From contig NZ_JAMZCU010000005.1 of NCBI RefSeq assembly GCF_024273195.1, positions 31,488-95,487 on the forward strand: a DNA stretch of 64,000 nucleotides, read 5' to 3'. This document shows, one piece after another, positions 8,962 to 17,425 of the stretch. Made by a program: the position numbers and the translations under genes. Each line of letters begins with the position of its first letter. The first letter of the stretch is position 1. This DNA is from Devosia ureilytica. Lineage in GTDB: Bacteria; Pseudomonadota; Alphaproteobacteria; Rhizobiales; Devosiaceae. Under the pieces are notes generated by a model. The model searched no databases and was not told where the DNA came from. It saw only the letters and a program-made list of their open reading frames with translations.

Positions 8962-9992
8962 TCCTCGGTCTCCTCGAAGAGGCTCGATTGCAGCCCGACA
9001 AAGCCCTGCGGCACGACCCGGTTCAGGTGCTGGAAGGCGATGGCCGTCAGCATCCGCCCGCGCGGCGTGCGCTGGATGAACCCCTGCTGCAACAGATAAG
9101 GCTCGACGATTTCCTCGATGGCGTCGCGCGGTTCCGAAAGCGCCGCAGCAATGGTTTCGATTCCCACCGGTCCGCCATTGTAGAAGTCGGCAATGGTTGT
9201 GAGATAACGCCGATCCAGCTGATCCAGCCCCCGCGCGTCGACATCGAGGCGCAACAGTGCCTTGTCGGCCACGGCGCGATTGACCTCGGCAACCCCATCA
9301 ACCAGCGCGAAGTCGATCACCCGGCGCAGCAGCCGCCCGGCGATGCGGGGCGTGCCACGCGAGCGCCGGGCAATTTCCATCGCCCCGTCCGCCGCCATCG
9401 GCATCCCCATCAGTCGCGCCCCGCGCGTCACGATCTGCACCAGTTCCTCAGGCGTATAGAAATTGAGCCGCACCGGAATGCCGAAGCGATCGCGCAGCGG
9501 CGTCGTCAGCAGGCCCGCCCGCGTGGTCGCCCCTACGAGCGTGAACTTTGCCAGATCGATCCGCACCGAACGCGCCGCCGGCCCCTCGCCGATGATCAGG
9601 TCGAGCTGAAAATCCTCCATCGCCGGATAGAGCACTTCCTCGATGGCCGGGTTGAGCCGGTGGATTTCATCGATGAACAGCACATCGCGGTCTTCGAGAT
9701 TGGTCAGCAGCGCCGCCAGATCCCCCGCCTTGGCGATCACCGGGCCGGACGTGGCGCGGAAACCCACGCCCAGCTCGCGCGAAATGATTTGCGCCAGCGT
9801 GGTCTTGCCCAGCCCCGGCGGGCCCACGAACAACACATGGTCCAGCGCCGCTCCGCGCTGCCTGGCCGCCTGGATGAACACCTCAAGATTAGCCCGCGCC
9901 GCCGCCTGCCCGACGAAATCGGCAAAACCGGACGGGCGCAGGGAGACATCAAGATTGTCGTCGCGGCCAGCAGATGCAGAAGTAAGGGTCAC
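8958..9992 (-). CDS. ruvB: Holliday junction branch-migration ATPase RuvB
   Basis: A 344-aa AAA+ motor that, with RuvA, drives branch migration of Holliday junctions in recombination repair. Walker [10 protein letters not shown] is at 57-65 and Walker B LFIDEIH around 106-112. GATTRAG is the sensor region, and a C-terminal winged-helix domain follows. Full length. The start overlaps the ruvA stop by 4 bp. Confidence 0.98.
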   Translation of the reverse strand: MTLTSASAGRDDNLDVSLRPSGFADFVGQAAARANLEVFIQAARQRGAALDHVLFVGPPGLGKTTLAQIISRELGVGFRATSGPVIAKAGDLAALLTNLEDRDVLFIDEIHRLNPAIEEVLYPAMEDFQLDLIIGEGPAARSVRIDLAKFTLVGATTRAGLLTTPLRDRFGIPVRLNFYTPEELVQIVTRGARLMGMPMAADGAMEIARRSRGTPRIAGRLLRRVIDFALVDGVAEVNRAVADKALLRLDVDARGLDQLDRRYLTTIADFYNGGPVGIETIAAALSEPRDAIEEIVEPYLLQQGFIQRTPRGRMLTAIAFQHLNRVVPQGFVGLQSSLFEETEE

Positions 9993-10606
9993 GCACTCAG
10001 CTCCCGCAGGCCCAGCCGGATCAGCTTCTCGGTTGGGGTATCATCGCCTTCCTTGGCCACCACCCGCGCCACCGCGCCCGAAGCCTGCGCGCTGGAATAG
10101 CCCAGATTGGTCAGCGCCGAGACCGCATCGGAGATATTGCCGGCGGCGAGGCCCTCGCCCAGGGCCGCCTGCAGCCCCAGCGTGCCCGCATCGATCCCGC
10201 CAAGCGCCGGCACCTTGCCCTTGAGCTCGGTGACCACGCGCACCGCCAGCTTTGGCCCGACGCCATTGGCGCGCCCGATCATCGCCTTGTCCTGCAAGGC
10301 AACCGCGCTTGAAAGCTCGGCTGGCGAAAGCACCGACAGGATCGCCAGCGCCACGCGCGCGCCCACGCCCTGCACACTGGTCAGCAGGTTGAACCAGCCC
10401 TTTTCGGCCTCGCTGGCAAAGCCATAGAGCTTGATGAAATCCTCGCGCACGATGGTCTCGATGAATACCACCGCCGCTTCGCCCACCCGGGGCAGCGCCT
10501 GCAGCGTCCGGCCCGAGCAGAACACCTCGTAGCAGACCCCGCCGCAATCGATCAGCACGACATCGTCGCCAAAACTGTCGATCAGGCCCTTTAGCTTGCC
10601 GATCAT
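9989..10606 (-). CDS. ruvA: Holliday junction DNA-binding protein RuvA
   Basis: A 205-aa protein that forms the tetrameric platform holding the Holliday junction for RuvB and RuvC. It shows the OB-fold N-terminus ([11 protein letters not shown]), the two central HhH motifs ([16 protein letters not shown] and [13 protein letters not shown]) and the C-terminal RuvB-contact domain ([17 protein letters not shown]). It overlaps ruvC and ruvB by 4 bp on either side. Confidence 0.97.
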   Translation of the reverse strand: MIGKLKGLIDSFGDDVVLIDCGGVCYEVFCSGRTLQALPRVGEAAVVFIETIVREDFIKLYGFASEAEKGWFNLLTSVQGVGARVALAILSVLSPAELSSAVALQDKAMIGRANGVGPKLAVRVVTELKGKVPALGGIDAGTLGLQAALGEGLAAGNISDAVSALTNLGYSSAQASGAVARVVAKEGDDTPTEKLIRLGLRELSA

Positions 10607-11109
10607 GCAAAGGCTCCCATGCGGCGAGCGGAAACGCGGTGATGCGCGTGGCAGATGGCAATGGCCAGCGCGTCTGCCGCGTCCGCTCCCTTGATCACTG
10701 CACTGGGCAGAAGCGTTTTGACCATCAGCGCCACCTGGTTCTTGTCAGCATGTCCCGTGCCCACCACCGATTTCTTGACCAGGTTGGCCGCATATTCGGC
10801 CACCACCAACCCGCGCATGGCCGGGGTTACCAGGACCACGCCGCGCGCCTGCCCCAGGATAAGCGCCGAGCGCGCCCCGGCATTGACAAAGGTTTCTTCC
10901 ACCGCCGCCTCGTCCGGGGCATGGGTGTCGAGAATGGCATTCAGCCCCTCGGCCAGCGCCGCCAGCCTTTGGGCCAGTGGTCCATCCACCGGCGGCGTCA
11001 GCGTGCCACCGGCGACAAAGCTCAGCCGATTGTCCAGCGCTTCGATAATGCCCCAGCCGCAGCGTCGCAGCCCCGGATCGATCCCGATGATTCTCACAGC
11101 CCGTGTCAT
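10603..11109 (-). CDS. ruvC: Crossover junction endodeoxyribonuclease RuvC
   Basis: A 168-aa Holliday junction resolvase with an RNase H-like fold. The four catalytic acids fit the family: Asp11 (IGIDPGL), Glu71 (AAVEETF), and Asp143 and Asp146 (GADAADALA). The ATG at 11109 is chosen because AAGGAAC lies just upstream; a longer frame adds nine unlikely residues. It is first in ruvCAB, with a LexA-like element upstream. yebC, usually adjacent, is separated here by a divergent diguanylate cyclase gene. Confidence 0.96.
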   Translation of the reverse strand: MTRAVRIIGIDPGLRRCGWGIIEALDNRLSFVAGGTLTPPVDGPLAQRLAALAEGLNAILDTHAPDEAAVEETFVNAGARSALILGQARGVVLVTPAMRGLVVAEYAANLVKKSVVGTGHADKNQVALMVKTLLPSAVIKGADAADALAIAICHAHHRVSARRMGAFA

Positions 11110-11418
11110 GATGTTCCTTGTAGTGACGCCGGCCAATCATACCAAGTGCAAAGTGAACAAATGAGCAACAAACGCACAGTCCCAGCCACTTCGTTCAATT
11201 TTTACCAGATGGACAAACACCGTGTTGAGGAAACTCGGGCTAGCTAGCGGTCCGGGAATTCAGGCAAATGGGGCATAAATGGCAGAGGCGGAGAACAATA
11301 AAGCCGGACACAGGAATTTCCGGCACTGCCAAGGTTTTGGCTCGCCTTCGAGCTTACCGTTGGCCCCGAATTTCGCACCACAATCGGCTCCCCGTTCCAA
11401 CGCCGCCCGCTGCGCGCA
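11110..11418. other. Intergenic region between divergent ruvC and GGDEF genes
   Basis: 309 bp without a credible gene. It should hold the ruvC promoter (minus strand, TATGAT at 11141-11136) and that of the diguanylate cyclase. Apart from the LexA-like element I see no repeat or RNA structure. Confidence 0.6.
11155..11169 (-). promoter_or_regulatory. Possible LexA (SOS) box upstream of ruvC
   Basis: The minus strand reads GTTG-N7-GTTC. The alphaproteobacterial LexA element is the direct repeat GTTC-N7-GTTC, so this is one mismatch away. It lies about 45 bp upstream of the ruvC start and just upstream of a TATGAT box, where a repressor would act. Confidence 0.4.
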
Positions 11419-12198
11419 ATGATGTCACCGCGCGCCCCGACACTGCAAGGCTGGTCCAGCGTCGGCCGCTGGACGCTGTTCGGCACCATGGCCTGCGTTG
11501 CCGCCTCGATCAGTTTTACCCTCATCGTCTTCGGTGACCTGGGCGGCGAGTTGGCCACCCGGCTGCTGATCAGCGCGGCCGCACTGCCCATCATGATCGG
11601 CGCACCGCTGTTTTTCTATTTCAGCGTTCGCATGCGCGGCCTGGCCATTGCCAACGCGCGGCTGGGGCGCGTTGCCCGTACCGACAGCCTCACCGCCTGC
11701 CTTAACCGCGGCGCCTTTACCAGCCGCATCGATGCGTGGCTGCGCGATCCGGCCTCGTCCAATTGCGGCGCCCTGCTGATGGTGGACGCCGACAATTTCA
11801 AGGCAATCAACGATCTCTATGGTCACGATCTTGGCGATGAGGCACTGACCATCATCGCCCGCGCCATCCGCTCCACCCTGCGCAATGGTGACCTTGTCGG
11901 TCGCATGGGCGGCGAGGAGTTTGCCGTCTTCCTGCCCGGCGTCACCCAGCACCAGGCACAGGTCGTGGCCGAACGCATTCGCGTCTCGGTCAACACGGCC
12001 GAGTTCAGCCCGCATGGCGAAGCGCGGCGGCTCTCGGTTAGCGTTGGCGGCGCCGCCTTCTCGCAGACCACCAGCTTTGCCCAGCTGTTCCGCATTGCCG
12101 ACCAGCGCCTCTACGGCGCCAAGCATGCCGGCCGCAACATCGCCGCCGTGGTGCAGGTCGAGGATCACCCCTCCATCAACATCCGGCGCACGGCATAA
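11419..12198 (+). CDS. Membrane-anchored diguanylate cyclase (GGDEF)
   Basis: A 259-aa protein that makes cyclic di-GMP. Two predicted membrane helices (about 20-38 and 48-70) with no real periplasmic sensor are followed by a full GGDEF domain (about 85-250). It shows DSLTACLNR, the nucleotide-site NFKAIND, and the active-site GGEEF (164-168). An intact inhibitory I-site, RNGD (155-158), stands exactly five residues before the active site, predicting product feedback. No better start exists upstream, because the frame is closed at 11299. It is inserted, on the opposite strand, between yebC and ruvC. Confidence 0.9.
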   Translation: MMSPRAPTLQGWSSVGRWTLFGTMACVAASISFTLIVFGDLGGELATRLLISAAALPIMIGAPLFFYFSVRMRGLAIANARLGRVARTDSLTACLNRGAFTSRIDAWLRDPASSNCGALLMVDADNFKAINDLYGHDLGDEALTIIARAIRSTLRNGDLVGRMGGEEFAVFLPGVTQHQAQVVAERIRVSVNTAEFSPHGEARRLSVSVGGAAFSQTTSFAQLFRIADQRLYGAKHAGRNIAAVVQVEDHPSINIRRTA

Positions 12199-12223
12199 AA
12201 AGGGCGGCCCCAAGGGACCGCCC
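12197..12223 (-). terminator. Possible terminator for yebC (minus strand)
   Basis: On the minus strand GGGCGGTCCC-TTG-GGGCCGCCC is followed by TTTTT. It lies about 165 bp beyond the yebC stop and right at the end of the convergent GGDEF gene. Confidence 0.55.
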
Positions 12224-12387
12224 GCTATCCAGAAGTCACCGACCTGGGACCAGTCGCCATTTCGCCCTGGCTCAGCCGTAAATGTCGGTTTTCGAGAGCC
12301 GGAGCGCAGCGTACATCGACCACGTGAGCACCGGCAGCGCAGAAAACTGACATTTGCAGGCCAGCATCAGCTCAATGTCGATTGGCC

Positions 12388-13128
12388 CTAAAGCTTGGCG
12401 GCGTCTTCGTCGCTCATGTCGAAATTCGAATAGACGTTCTGCACGTCATCGTCTTCTTCGAGCGTATTGATCAGCTTCATCAGCGTCGCGCCCTTTTCGG
12501 CGTCGATCTGCGTCTGGGTCTGCGGCCGCCAGATGGCCTTGACCGCCTCGGCTTCGCCCAGCACGGCTTCGAGCGCTGCCGACACCTCCGCCATGGTCTC
12601 AAAGCTGGTGTAGATATAGTGGCCTTCTTCGTCGCTCTCGACGTCGTCGGCACCGGCCTCGATGGCCGCTTCCATGACCTTGTCCTCGGTGCCTACCGCC
12701 GCTGGGTAGGTGATTTCGCCCACGCGGTCGAACATGAAGCCCACCGAGCCGGTTTCACCCAGCGCGCCGCCATTCTTGGAGAAGTACGAGCGCACATTCG
12801 AGGCGGTACGATTGCGATTGTCCGTCAGCGCTTCGACGATCACGGCCACGCCACCCGGGCCATAGCCCTCATAGCGGATTTCGTCATAGTTCTCGCTGTC
12901 GGCACCGGCCGCCTTCTTGATGGCGCGGTCGATATTGTCCTTGGGCATGGACTGGCTGCGCGCATTTGCAACGGCAAGGCGCAGGCGCGCGTTGAACGCC
13001 GGATCAGGCTGGCCCATCTTGGCGGCCACGGTAATTTCGCGAGCCAGTTTGGAAAAGACCTTGGAGCGGACCGCGTCGGACTTGCCCTTGCGGTGCATGA
13101 TGTTCTTGGCGTGGGAATGGCCGGCCAT
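12388..13128 (-). CDS. yebC: YebC/PmpR family protein
   Basis: A 246-aa protein of the TACO1/YebC family, opening with the classic [18 protein letters not shown]. Family members have been described as transcriptional regulators and, more recently, as translation factors easing ribosome stalling; which applies here is unknown. GAGG is placed well before the ATG at 13128. It belongs to the conserved ymdB-yebC-ruvCAB neighbourhood, but an AGCS transporter (upstream) and a GGDEF gene (downstream) are inserted around it. Confidence 0.94.
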   Translation of the reverse strand: MAGHSHAKNIMHRKGKSDAVRSKVFSKLAREITVAAKMGQPDPAFNARLRLAVANARSQSMPKDNIDRAIKKAAGADSENYDEIRYEGYGPGGVAVIVEALTDNRNRTASNVRSYFSKNGGALGETGSVGFMFDRVGEITYPAAVGTEDKVMEAAIEAGADDVESDEEGHYIYTSFETMAEVSAALEAVLGEAEAVKAIWRPQTQTQIDAEKGATLMKLINTLEEDDDVQNVYSNFDMSDEDAAKL

Positions 13129-13186
13129 TCAATACCTCGGATAAGCAATTCTGGAATTTCGGGCTGCTTATAGGGGGCCGCACGGC

Positions 13187-13227
13187 AAAAATAAAGCGCC
13201 CGCCCCGCTTGTCGGCGGAACGGGCGC
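13187..13227 (-). terminator. Terminator after the AGCS symporter gene
   Basis: On the minus strand a 13-bp stem with two mismatches (GCGCCCGTTCCGC / GCGGGGCGGGCGC) is followed by TTTATTTTT. It lies about 20 bp after the stop codon. Confidence 0.8.
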
Positions 13228-13246
13228 CGGGTTTACCCCAGATCAA

Positions 13247-14665
13247 TCAACCCGGATCGTGCTTGTTCCAGATTGTCTGGTCGATCTTGTCGGCCAGTTC
13301 GGGATAATCGGCAGCGTGGAACAGCGGCTCCTTGCCCGCCTTGCGCTGGGCCCGGTAGTCCTTGGTGAGTTTCGCTACCGTTCCCGAAAGCATCACGATG
13401 GCAATCAGGTTCACCGTCGCCATCAGCCCCATTGAGGCATCGGCGGCGTTAAACACCGTGGCGACGCTTTCGTAAGCCCCCCACACCACCATGGCGAGCA
13501 CGCCCAGCCGCAGCACCGTTAGCCCCGCCATATTGCCCACCTTCAGATAGGTCATGGCGTTTTCCGCATAGGAATAGTTGCCGATGATCGAGGTGAAGGC
13601 AAAGAACAGAATGGCGATGGCAATGAAATATTGCCCTGCCCCGCCGATATGGACGGTCATCGCCGCCTGCGTCAGCGGCGTCCCGGTCAGGTCGCTGCCG
13701 TCGCCCATCACCCCCGAAAGCAGGATCATCAGCGCCGTCGCGGTACAGATGAGAATAGTGTCGATGAACACGCCCAGCGCCTGCACAAATCCTTGCGAGG
13801 ATGGGTGATGGGGGTCGGGCGTCGCTACCGCCGCGATATTGGGCGCCGAGCCCATGCCGGCCTCGTTGGAGAACAACCCGCGCTTGACCCCATTGAGCAG
13901 CGCCCCGGCAATCCCGCCACCGGCGGCGTCCAGTCCAAAGGCGCTCTGCACGATATTGCCCAGCACCCCGGGCACTTCGCCGATATTGATGGCCACCACA
14001 TAGAGCGCCACCAGCAGATAGACCACGGCCATGAACGGCACCGTAATCTCGGCCACCCGGGCAATCTGCTTGATGCCGCCAAAGATCACCAGCCCCGACA
14101 GCGCCGCCAGCGCCACCCCGACCCAGATCTTGTCAAAGCCAAAGGCGCCTTGCATGGCATCGGCAATCGAATTGGCCTGCACCGCATTGAACACCAGCCC
14201 GAAGGCCAGGATCAGGCAGACCGAGAACACGACGCCGGCCCAGGGCGCACCCAAGCCCCTTGCAATGTAGAAAGCGGGTCCACCGCGATACTCGCCGTTC
14301 TCGTTCCTGGTTTTGTAAAGCTGCGCCAGCGTGGATTCCGAATAGGCCGTGGCCATGCCGACCAGCGCCACCATCCACATCCAGAAAATGGCGCCCGGCC
14401 CGCCTAGGTAGAGCGCAACGGCAACGCCAGCCAGATTACCAGTGCCGACGCGCGATGCCAGGCTCGTGCACAGCGCCTGAAACGGCGTGATACCGGCACT
14501 GTCGTTCTTCTTGCTGCCAAGAACGGCACGGAACATTTCACCGAAATTGACGAACTGGATAAACCCCAGTCGCACGGTGAAAAACAGGCCTACCGCCAGC
14601 AGACCATATATGAGGACATAGCCCCAGAAGATGTCGTTGAGAAAATTGATGACCGGATCGAGCAT
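13247..14665 (-). CDS. Alanine/glycine:cation symporter (AGCS family)
   Basis: A 472-aa polytopic inner-membrane protein with roughly eleven hydrophobic segments. The family signature is visible early (LCTSLASRVGTGNLAGVAVAL), as is FSNEAGMGSAPN in the middle. The family couples uptake of small neutral amino acids to Na+ or H+. It has its own terminator and no functional partner nearby, and it interrupts the usual ymdB-yebC adjacency. Confidence 0.93.
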   Translation of the reverse strand: MLDPVINFLNDIFWGYVLIYGLLAVGLFFTVRLGFIQFVNFGEMFRAVLGSKKNDSAGITPFQALCTSLASRVGTGNLAGVAVALYLGGPGAIFWMWMVALVGMATAYSESTLAQLYKTRNENGEYRGGPAFYIARGLGAPWAGVVFSVCLILAFGLVFNAVQANSIADAMQGAFGFDKIWVGVALAALSGLVIFGGIKQIARVAEITVPFMAVVYLLVALYVVAINIGEVPGVLGNIVQSAFGLDAAGGGIAGALLNGVKRGLFSNEAGMGSAPNIAAVATPDPHHPSSQGFVQALGVFIDTILICTATALMILLSGVMGDGSDLTGTPLTQAAMTVHIGGAGQYFIAIAILFFAFTSIIGNYSYAENAMTYLKVGNMAGLTVLRLGVLAMVVWGAYESVATVFNAADASMGLMATVNLIAIVMLSGTVAKLTKDYRAQRKAGKEPLFHAADYPELADKIDQTIWNKHDPG

Positions 14666-14825
14666 GGCCCCACTCCTGCATGCGTGGACGATTGATCGGC
14701 ACGTCGTGCCGCGTCCGGGGCCTGTCTTTCCTTCTTAGCCAACCCAATAAGTGCGCCCCAGGCGCAACAGAACTGATCGGACCCTAATTCGCTCGGCCCG
14801 GCAAGGGGGGAAATCTGCCAGTACG

Positions 14826-15650
14826 TCAGGCCTCGGGAAAGTCCGGCAGCATCTGGCTGAGCACGCCGCCGACGCGCAGCGGGCAGATATGCCGCGCCAG
14901 CCCTGTTGCAGGATCAGTGTCCACCGCCACGCCGCAGAGCGTTGCTTCACCCTCGGCGGGGGTGAACCGGCCATTTGGAATGCCGGTCAGGAAGCGGTTC
15001 AACGGCTCGTCGGTATCGGTGCCGATGATGCTATCGAAATCCCCGCACATGCCGGCGTCGGCCATGAAGCCGGTCCCGCCCTTGAGCACGCGATGATCCG
15101 AAGTCGGGATATGGGTATGCGTGCCCACCACCAGCGTGGCGCGGCCATCCAGATAATGCCCCATGGCCTGGATTTCTGACGTGGCCTCGGTGTGAAAGTC
15201 GACGATCACCGCATCGGCCACATCGCCCAGCGGCGCCTCGGAAATCGCCGCATCGACGGCCCGGAACGGATCGTCGATGGGGGGCATGAACACCCGGCCC
15301 AGCGCATTGACCACCAGCACGCGGTGCCCGTTGCGCCCCTCGACCATCATGGCGCCCCGCCCCGGCGTGCCCGGCGCATAATTGATCGGCCGGATCAGCG
15401 TTGGCTCACGCTCGATATAGCTCAGCGCCTCGCGCTGGTCGAAAGCATGATCGCCCAGGGTCACGATATCGGCTCCGGCATCGCGCAGCGACTGGAAATG
15501 GCTCTCGATCAGCCCCTTGCCGTGGCTGGCGTTCTCGCCATTGATCACCACGAAGTCGAACTTGTAGCGCGCGACCAGCCCTGGCAGGCGCTCGCTGACC
15601 GCATCGCGACCGGCGCGGCCCACCACGTCGCCCAAAAACAACAGCCTCAT
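14826..15650 (-). CDS. YmdB-family metallophosphoesterase
   Basis: A 274-aa member of the YmdB/TIGR00282 calcineurin-like phosphoesterases; characterised members hydrolyse 2',3'-cyclic nucleotides. The metal ligands are in FLGDVVGRAG (Asp8), VINGENASHG, DFHTEATSE and GTHTHIPT. The motif usually written GNHxxD reads GDHAFD here, so an Asp replaces the usual Asn. The start overlaps the fthC stop by 4 bp, so the two are coupled. Confidence 0.9.
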   Translation of the reverse strand: MRLLFLGDVVGRAGRDAVSERLPGLVARYKFDFVVINGENASHGKGLIESHFQSLRDAGADIVTLGDHAFDQREALSYIEREPTLIRPINYAPGTPGRGAMMVEGRNGHRVLVVNALGRVFMPPIDDPFRAVDAAISEAPLGDVADAVIVDFHTEATSEIQAMGHYLDGRATLVVGTHTHIPTSDHRVLKGGTGFMADAGMCGDFDSIIGTDTDEPLNRFLTGIPNGRFTPAEGEATLCGVAVDTDPATGLARHICPLRVGGVLSQMLPDFPEA

Positions 15651-16234
15651 GCTTTGGGTCCGAAGAAACGCACGCCGTTCTCGGTAACGATCGCATCGAG
15701 AGGCACGTCATGGCCCTCGCGCGGAATATGCGCCAACTCCTGAGCCGCAAAGGCAAGCCCGATCAGCATTGGCTTTTTCGGCAGCACCGCCAGCGTTCGA
15801 TCATAATAGCCGCCGCCATAGCCAAGCCGCGTGCCTTCATTGTCAAAACCCAGCAACGGCATCAGCACCACGTCGGGCACCGCGCGTGGTGCGAGGTCGG
15901 ATGGCGCCAACGTGCCGAACCCGGCCTCATAAAGGGGCGCGTCGGCCTCCCAGACCCGCAGGTCCAGCGGCTCCTCGTCGCCCGCGACCACCGGCAGCAC
16001 CACCTTTTGCCCGCTGTCCATCAGCCGGATGAGAATGGGTTGGCAGTCCAGCTCATCGCGAATGCGCCAGTAGCCGGCCACCACGTCTTCCGGGGCATAG
16101 GCGATAGTTTCGAAAAAATGCAATGCGACGGCCTTGGCGGCCTCGGCGCGGTCTTCCTGGGAAAGTCCAGCGCGCACAGCGTGGGCGTCCCGGCGCAAAG
16201 CGGCCTTTGCTAGTTCCAATGCCTCGTCCGCCAT
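15647..16234 (-). CDS. fthC: 5-formyltetrahydrofolate cyclo-ligase
   Basis: A 195-aa enzyme that converts 5-formyl-THF to 5,10-methenyl-THF using ATP, keeping the folate pool active. The signature LGYGGGYYDRTL is intact, with the basic N-terminal segment KAALRRDAHAVR. The start at 16234 has AGAGGG upstream; the longer frame would run into the 6S RNA gene. In proteobacteria this gene (ygfA) typically lies directly downstream of 6S RNA, as it does here. Confidence 0.93.
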   Translation of the reverse strand: MADEALELAKAALRRDAHAVRAGLSQEDRAEAAKAVALHFFETIAYAPEDVVAGYWRIRDELDCQPILIRLMDSGQKVVLPVVAGDEEPLDLRVWEADAPLYEAGFGTLAPSDLAPRAVPDVVLMPLLGFDNEGTRLGYGGGYYDRTLAVLPKKPMLIGLAFAAQELAHIPREGHDVPLDAIVTENGVRFFGPKA

Positions 16235-16254
16235 GCGCCCTCTTTGGTCTAGAA

Positions 16255-16410
16255 TTCGGTGCCGCCCTGGCCGTGGGACATCTGATCCCGGGAACCTACA
16301 TACGTAGGTGGGCGCCGTATGTCCGAGCCCACGGGCCCGGTCAGGGACAGCTCCCTCAGGATCGATTAAGGCCCCGGGGATATGTGTGTCCACACGCGCC
16401 GGGCAGCGAA
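16255..16410 (-). ncRNA. ssrS: 6S RNA (SsrS)
   Basis: The region lies between zapA and fthC, the conserved place of 6S RNA in proteobacteria. On the minus strand it folds as expected. The closing stem is GCUGCCC (16407-16401) with GGGCGGC (16267-16261), extended by CGUG/CACG. Central pairing is CCCGGG with CCCGGG. The side hairpin ACCUAC-GUAU-GUAGGU is perfect, and so is the apical hairpin AGGGA-GCUG-UCCCU. 6S RNA binds the housekeeping RNA polymerase holoenzyme in stationary phase. The ends are estimated from the stem and promoter and may be off by several bases. Confidence 0.78.
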
Positions 16411-16414
16411 CACA

Positions 16415-16444
16415 GATATAGGCGCATGTGCGGCCCGCTGCAAA
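16415..16444 (-). promoter_or_regulatory. Sigma-70-type promoter of 6S RNA
   Basis: Minus strand: TTTGCA (16444-16439), 18-bp spacer, TATATC (16420-16415). The predicted start falls a few bases before the first base of the closing stem. The promoter lies immediately after the toxin gene's stop codon. Confidence 0.6.
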
Positions 16445-16450
16445 GGGCGC

Positions 16451-16738
16451 TCATATCAAATCAGGCCAGTTTTGCAGCGCGTGAACAATTCGAAGAATGA
16501 CGACGTCTTCGTCCTCGACCACATAAAGAATGTGATGCCGGCCACTTGGCATGAGGCGCACCGGCCCGTTAGCCGACGTTCGCTCCATGCCCAACAGCGG
16601 ATTTGCAGACAAGGTGTCGAACATCTCGACAATTTTCGCGATATAGTTGCGGGACTGGCGAACGCCAAACTGCTCTATGCCCGTGACAGCGATCCATTCC
16701 AGATCGCTGTCGGCAAGTTCGGCAGTTCTCCATGCCAT
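16451..16738 (-). CDS. RelE/ParE-family toxin
   Basis: A 95-aa protein of the RelE/ParE fold: an N-terminal helical hairpin (AELADSDLEWIAVTGIEQFG), then the beta-sheet with PLLGMERTSANGPVRLMPSGRHHILYVVEDEDVVILRIVHAL. The closing RIVHAL helix is typical of ParE-like gyrase poisons and RelE-like endonucleases; the target cannot be told from sequence. It starts 3 bp after the antitoxin stop, forming a two-gene type II module inserted between zapA and the 6S RNA gene. Confidence 0.85.
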   Translation of the reverse strand: MAWRTAELADSDLEWIAVTGIEQFGVRQSRNYIAKIVEMFDTLSANPLLGMERTSANGPVRLMPSGRHHILYVVEDEDVVILRIVHALQNWPDLI

Positions 16739-16741
16739 ATC

Positions 16742-17005
16742 TCAGCGCTTCTCCCGCTTTGCGATGGCAGCTTCCGCTCTCTTCATCACCAGGTCGAGCA
16801 ATTCATCCTTGGTATAACTATGGCGCGGACTATCCAGCGCCTCGGCCACAACCCGATCAAAATCGGCCTGTTGCCGGGCCCGCTCCTGCTCCTTGCGAAC
16901 AAGATCGCGCACAACGTCGCTGCTGTTGGCGTAGCGTCCGGTTTCGACCTGCTGCTCCACCCATTCCTTCATGGCATCGGGCAGGGATACGTTCATCGTG
17001 GCCAT
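16742..17005 (-). CDS. ParD-like ribbon-helix-helix antitoxin
   Basis: An 87-aa protein opening with the ribbon-helix-helix DNA-binding motif (MNVSLPDAMKEWVEQQVETG, then SSDVVRDLVR). A charged C-terminal part (about 45-87) should wrap the toxin. The start at 17005 is chosen for the GGAGG in front; the longer frame runs into the operator. It is expected to neutralise the adjacent toxin and to repress its own promoter through the palindrome just upstream. Confidence 0.87.
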   Translation of the reverse strand: MATMNVSLPDAMKEWVEQQVETGRYANSSDVVRDLVRKEQERARQQADFDRVVAEALDSPRHSYTKDELLDLVMKRAEAAIAKREKR

Positions 17006-17021
17006 CGGAACCTCCGAACCA

Positions 17022-17048
17022 TTGGCAAAGTTTGCCAATTTTTGCCAA
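17022..17048. promoter_or_regulatory. Operator palindrome of the toxin-antitoxin module
   Basis: A perfect 17-bp palindrome, TTGGCAAA-G-TTTGCCAA (17022-17038), is followed by a third half-site TTTGCCAA (17041-17048). It ends one base before the zapA stop codon and 16 bp before the antitoxin start. This is where an autoregulatory ribbon-helix-helix complex would bind. Confidence 0.75.
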
Positions 17049-17049
17049 C

Positions 17050-17421
17050 TTACGGCAGGGGCACCGTCTCGTCCAGTGCATCGGCGACGCCTTCGAGCGC
17101 CTTGGCCGCTTCGCTCAGCTTGGCGGCGAACTGCGCCTCGGTGCTTTCGAGTTCGGCGGCGATATCCTGCCCCGCCTGGGACAATTCTGCCACCTGGGCC
17201 TCCAGCGCCTTGATCCGGCGCTCGGCCTCGGACAATTCGTCGAGCACGGCAATGCCAGCCATCACCGTCAGCCGATTGTCGCCGATTTCGCCGACCGCGC
17301 CCTTTAGCCCCTCGACATGGGTGTTGAAGCGCTCGGCCAGCCCGATCAGGTGACCCTGCTGCCCCTCTTCGCAGGCCATGCGATATTTGCGGCCATTGAT
17401 CTCGACATTGACTTCGGGCAC
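17050..17421 (-). CDS. zapA: Cell division protein ZapA
   Basis: A 123-aa protein that bundles FtsZ filaments at the Z ring. The N-terminal domain carries VNVEINGRKYRMACEEGQ and LIGLAERFNTHV, followed by the dimerising coiled coil (about 45-115). The true start is the GTG at 17421, because family similarity begins exactly there and the upstream frame is noise. It starts 4 bp after the DUF4164 gene stops. The normal downstream neighbour, 6S RNA, is displaced by the toxin-antitoxin pair. Confidence 0.92.
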   Translation of the reverse strand: MPEVNVEINGRKYRMACEEGQQGHLIGLAERFNTHVEGLKGAVGEIGDNRLTVMAGIAVLDELSEAERRIKALEAQVAELSQAGQDIAAELESTEAQFAAKLSEAAKALEGVADALDETVPLP

Positions 17422-17425
17422 TGGC

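Noticed and set aside
16451..17005. Plus-strand frames over the toxin-antitoxin genes
   Set aside because: Antisense noise; the RelE/ParE and ribbon-helix-helix motifs on the minus strand are clear.
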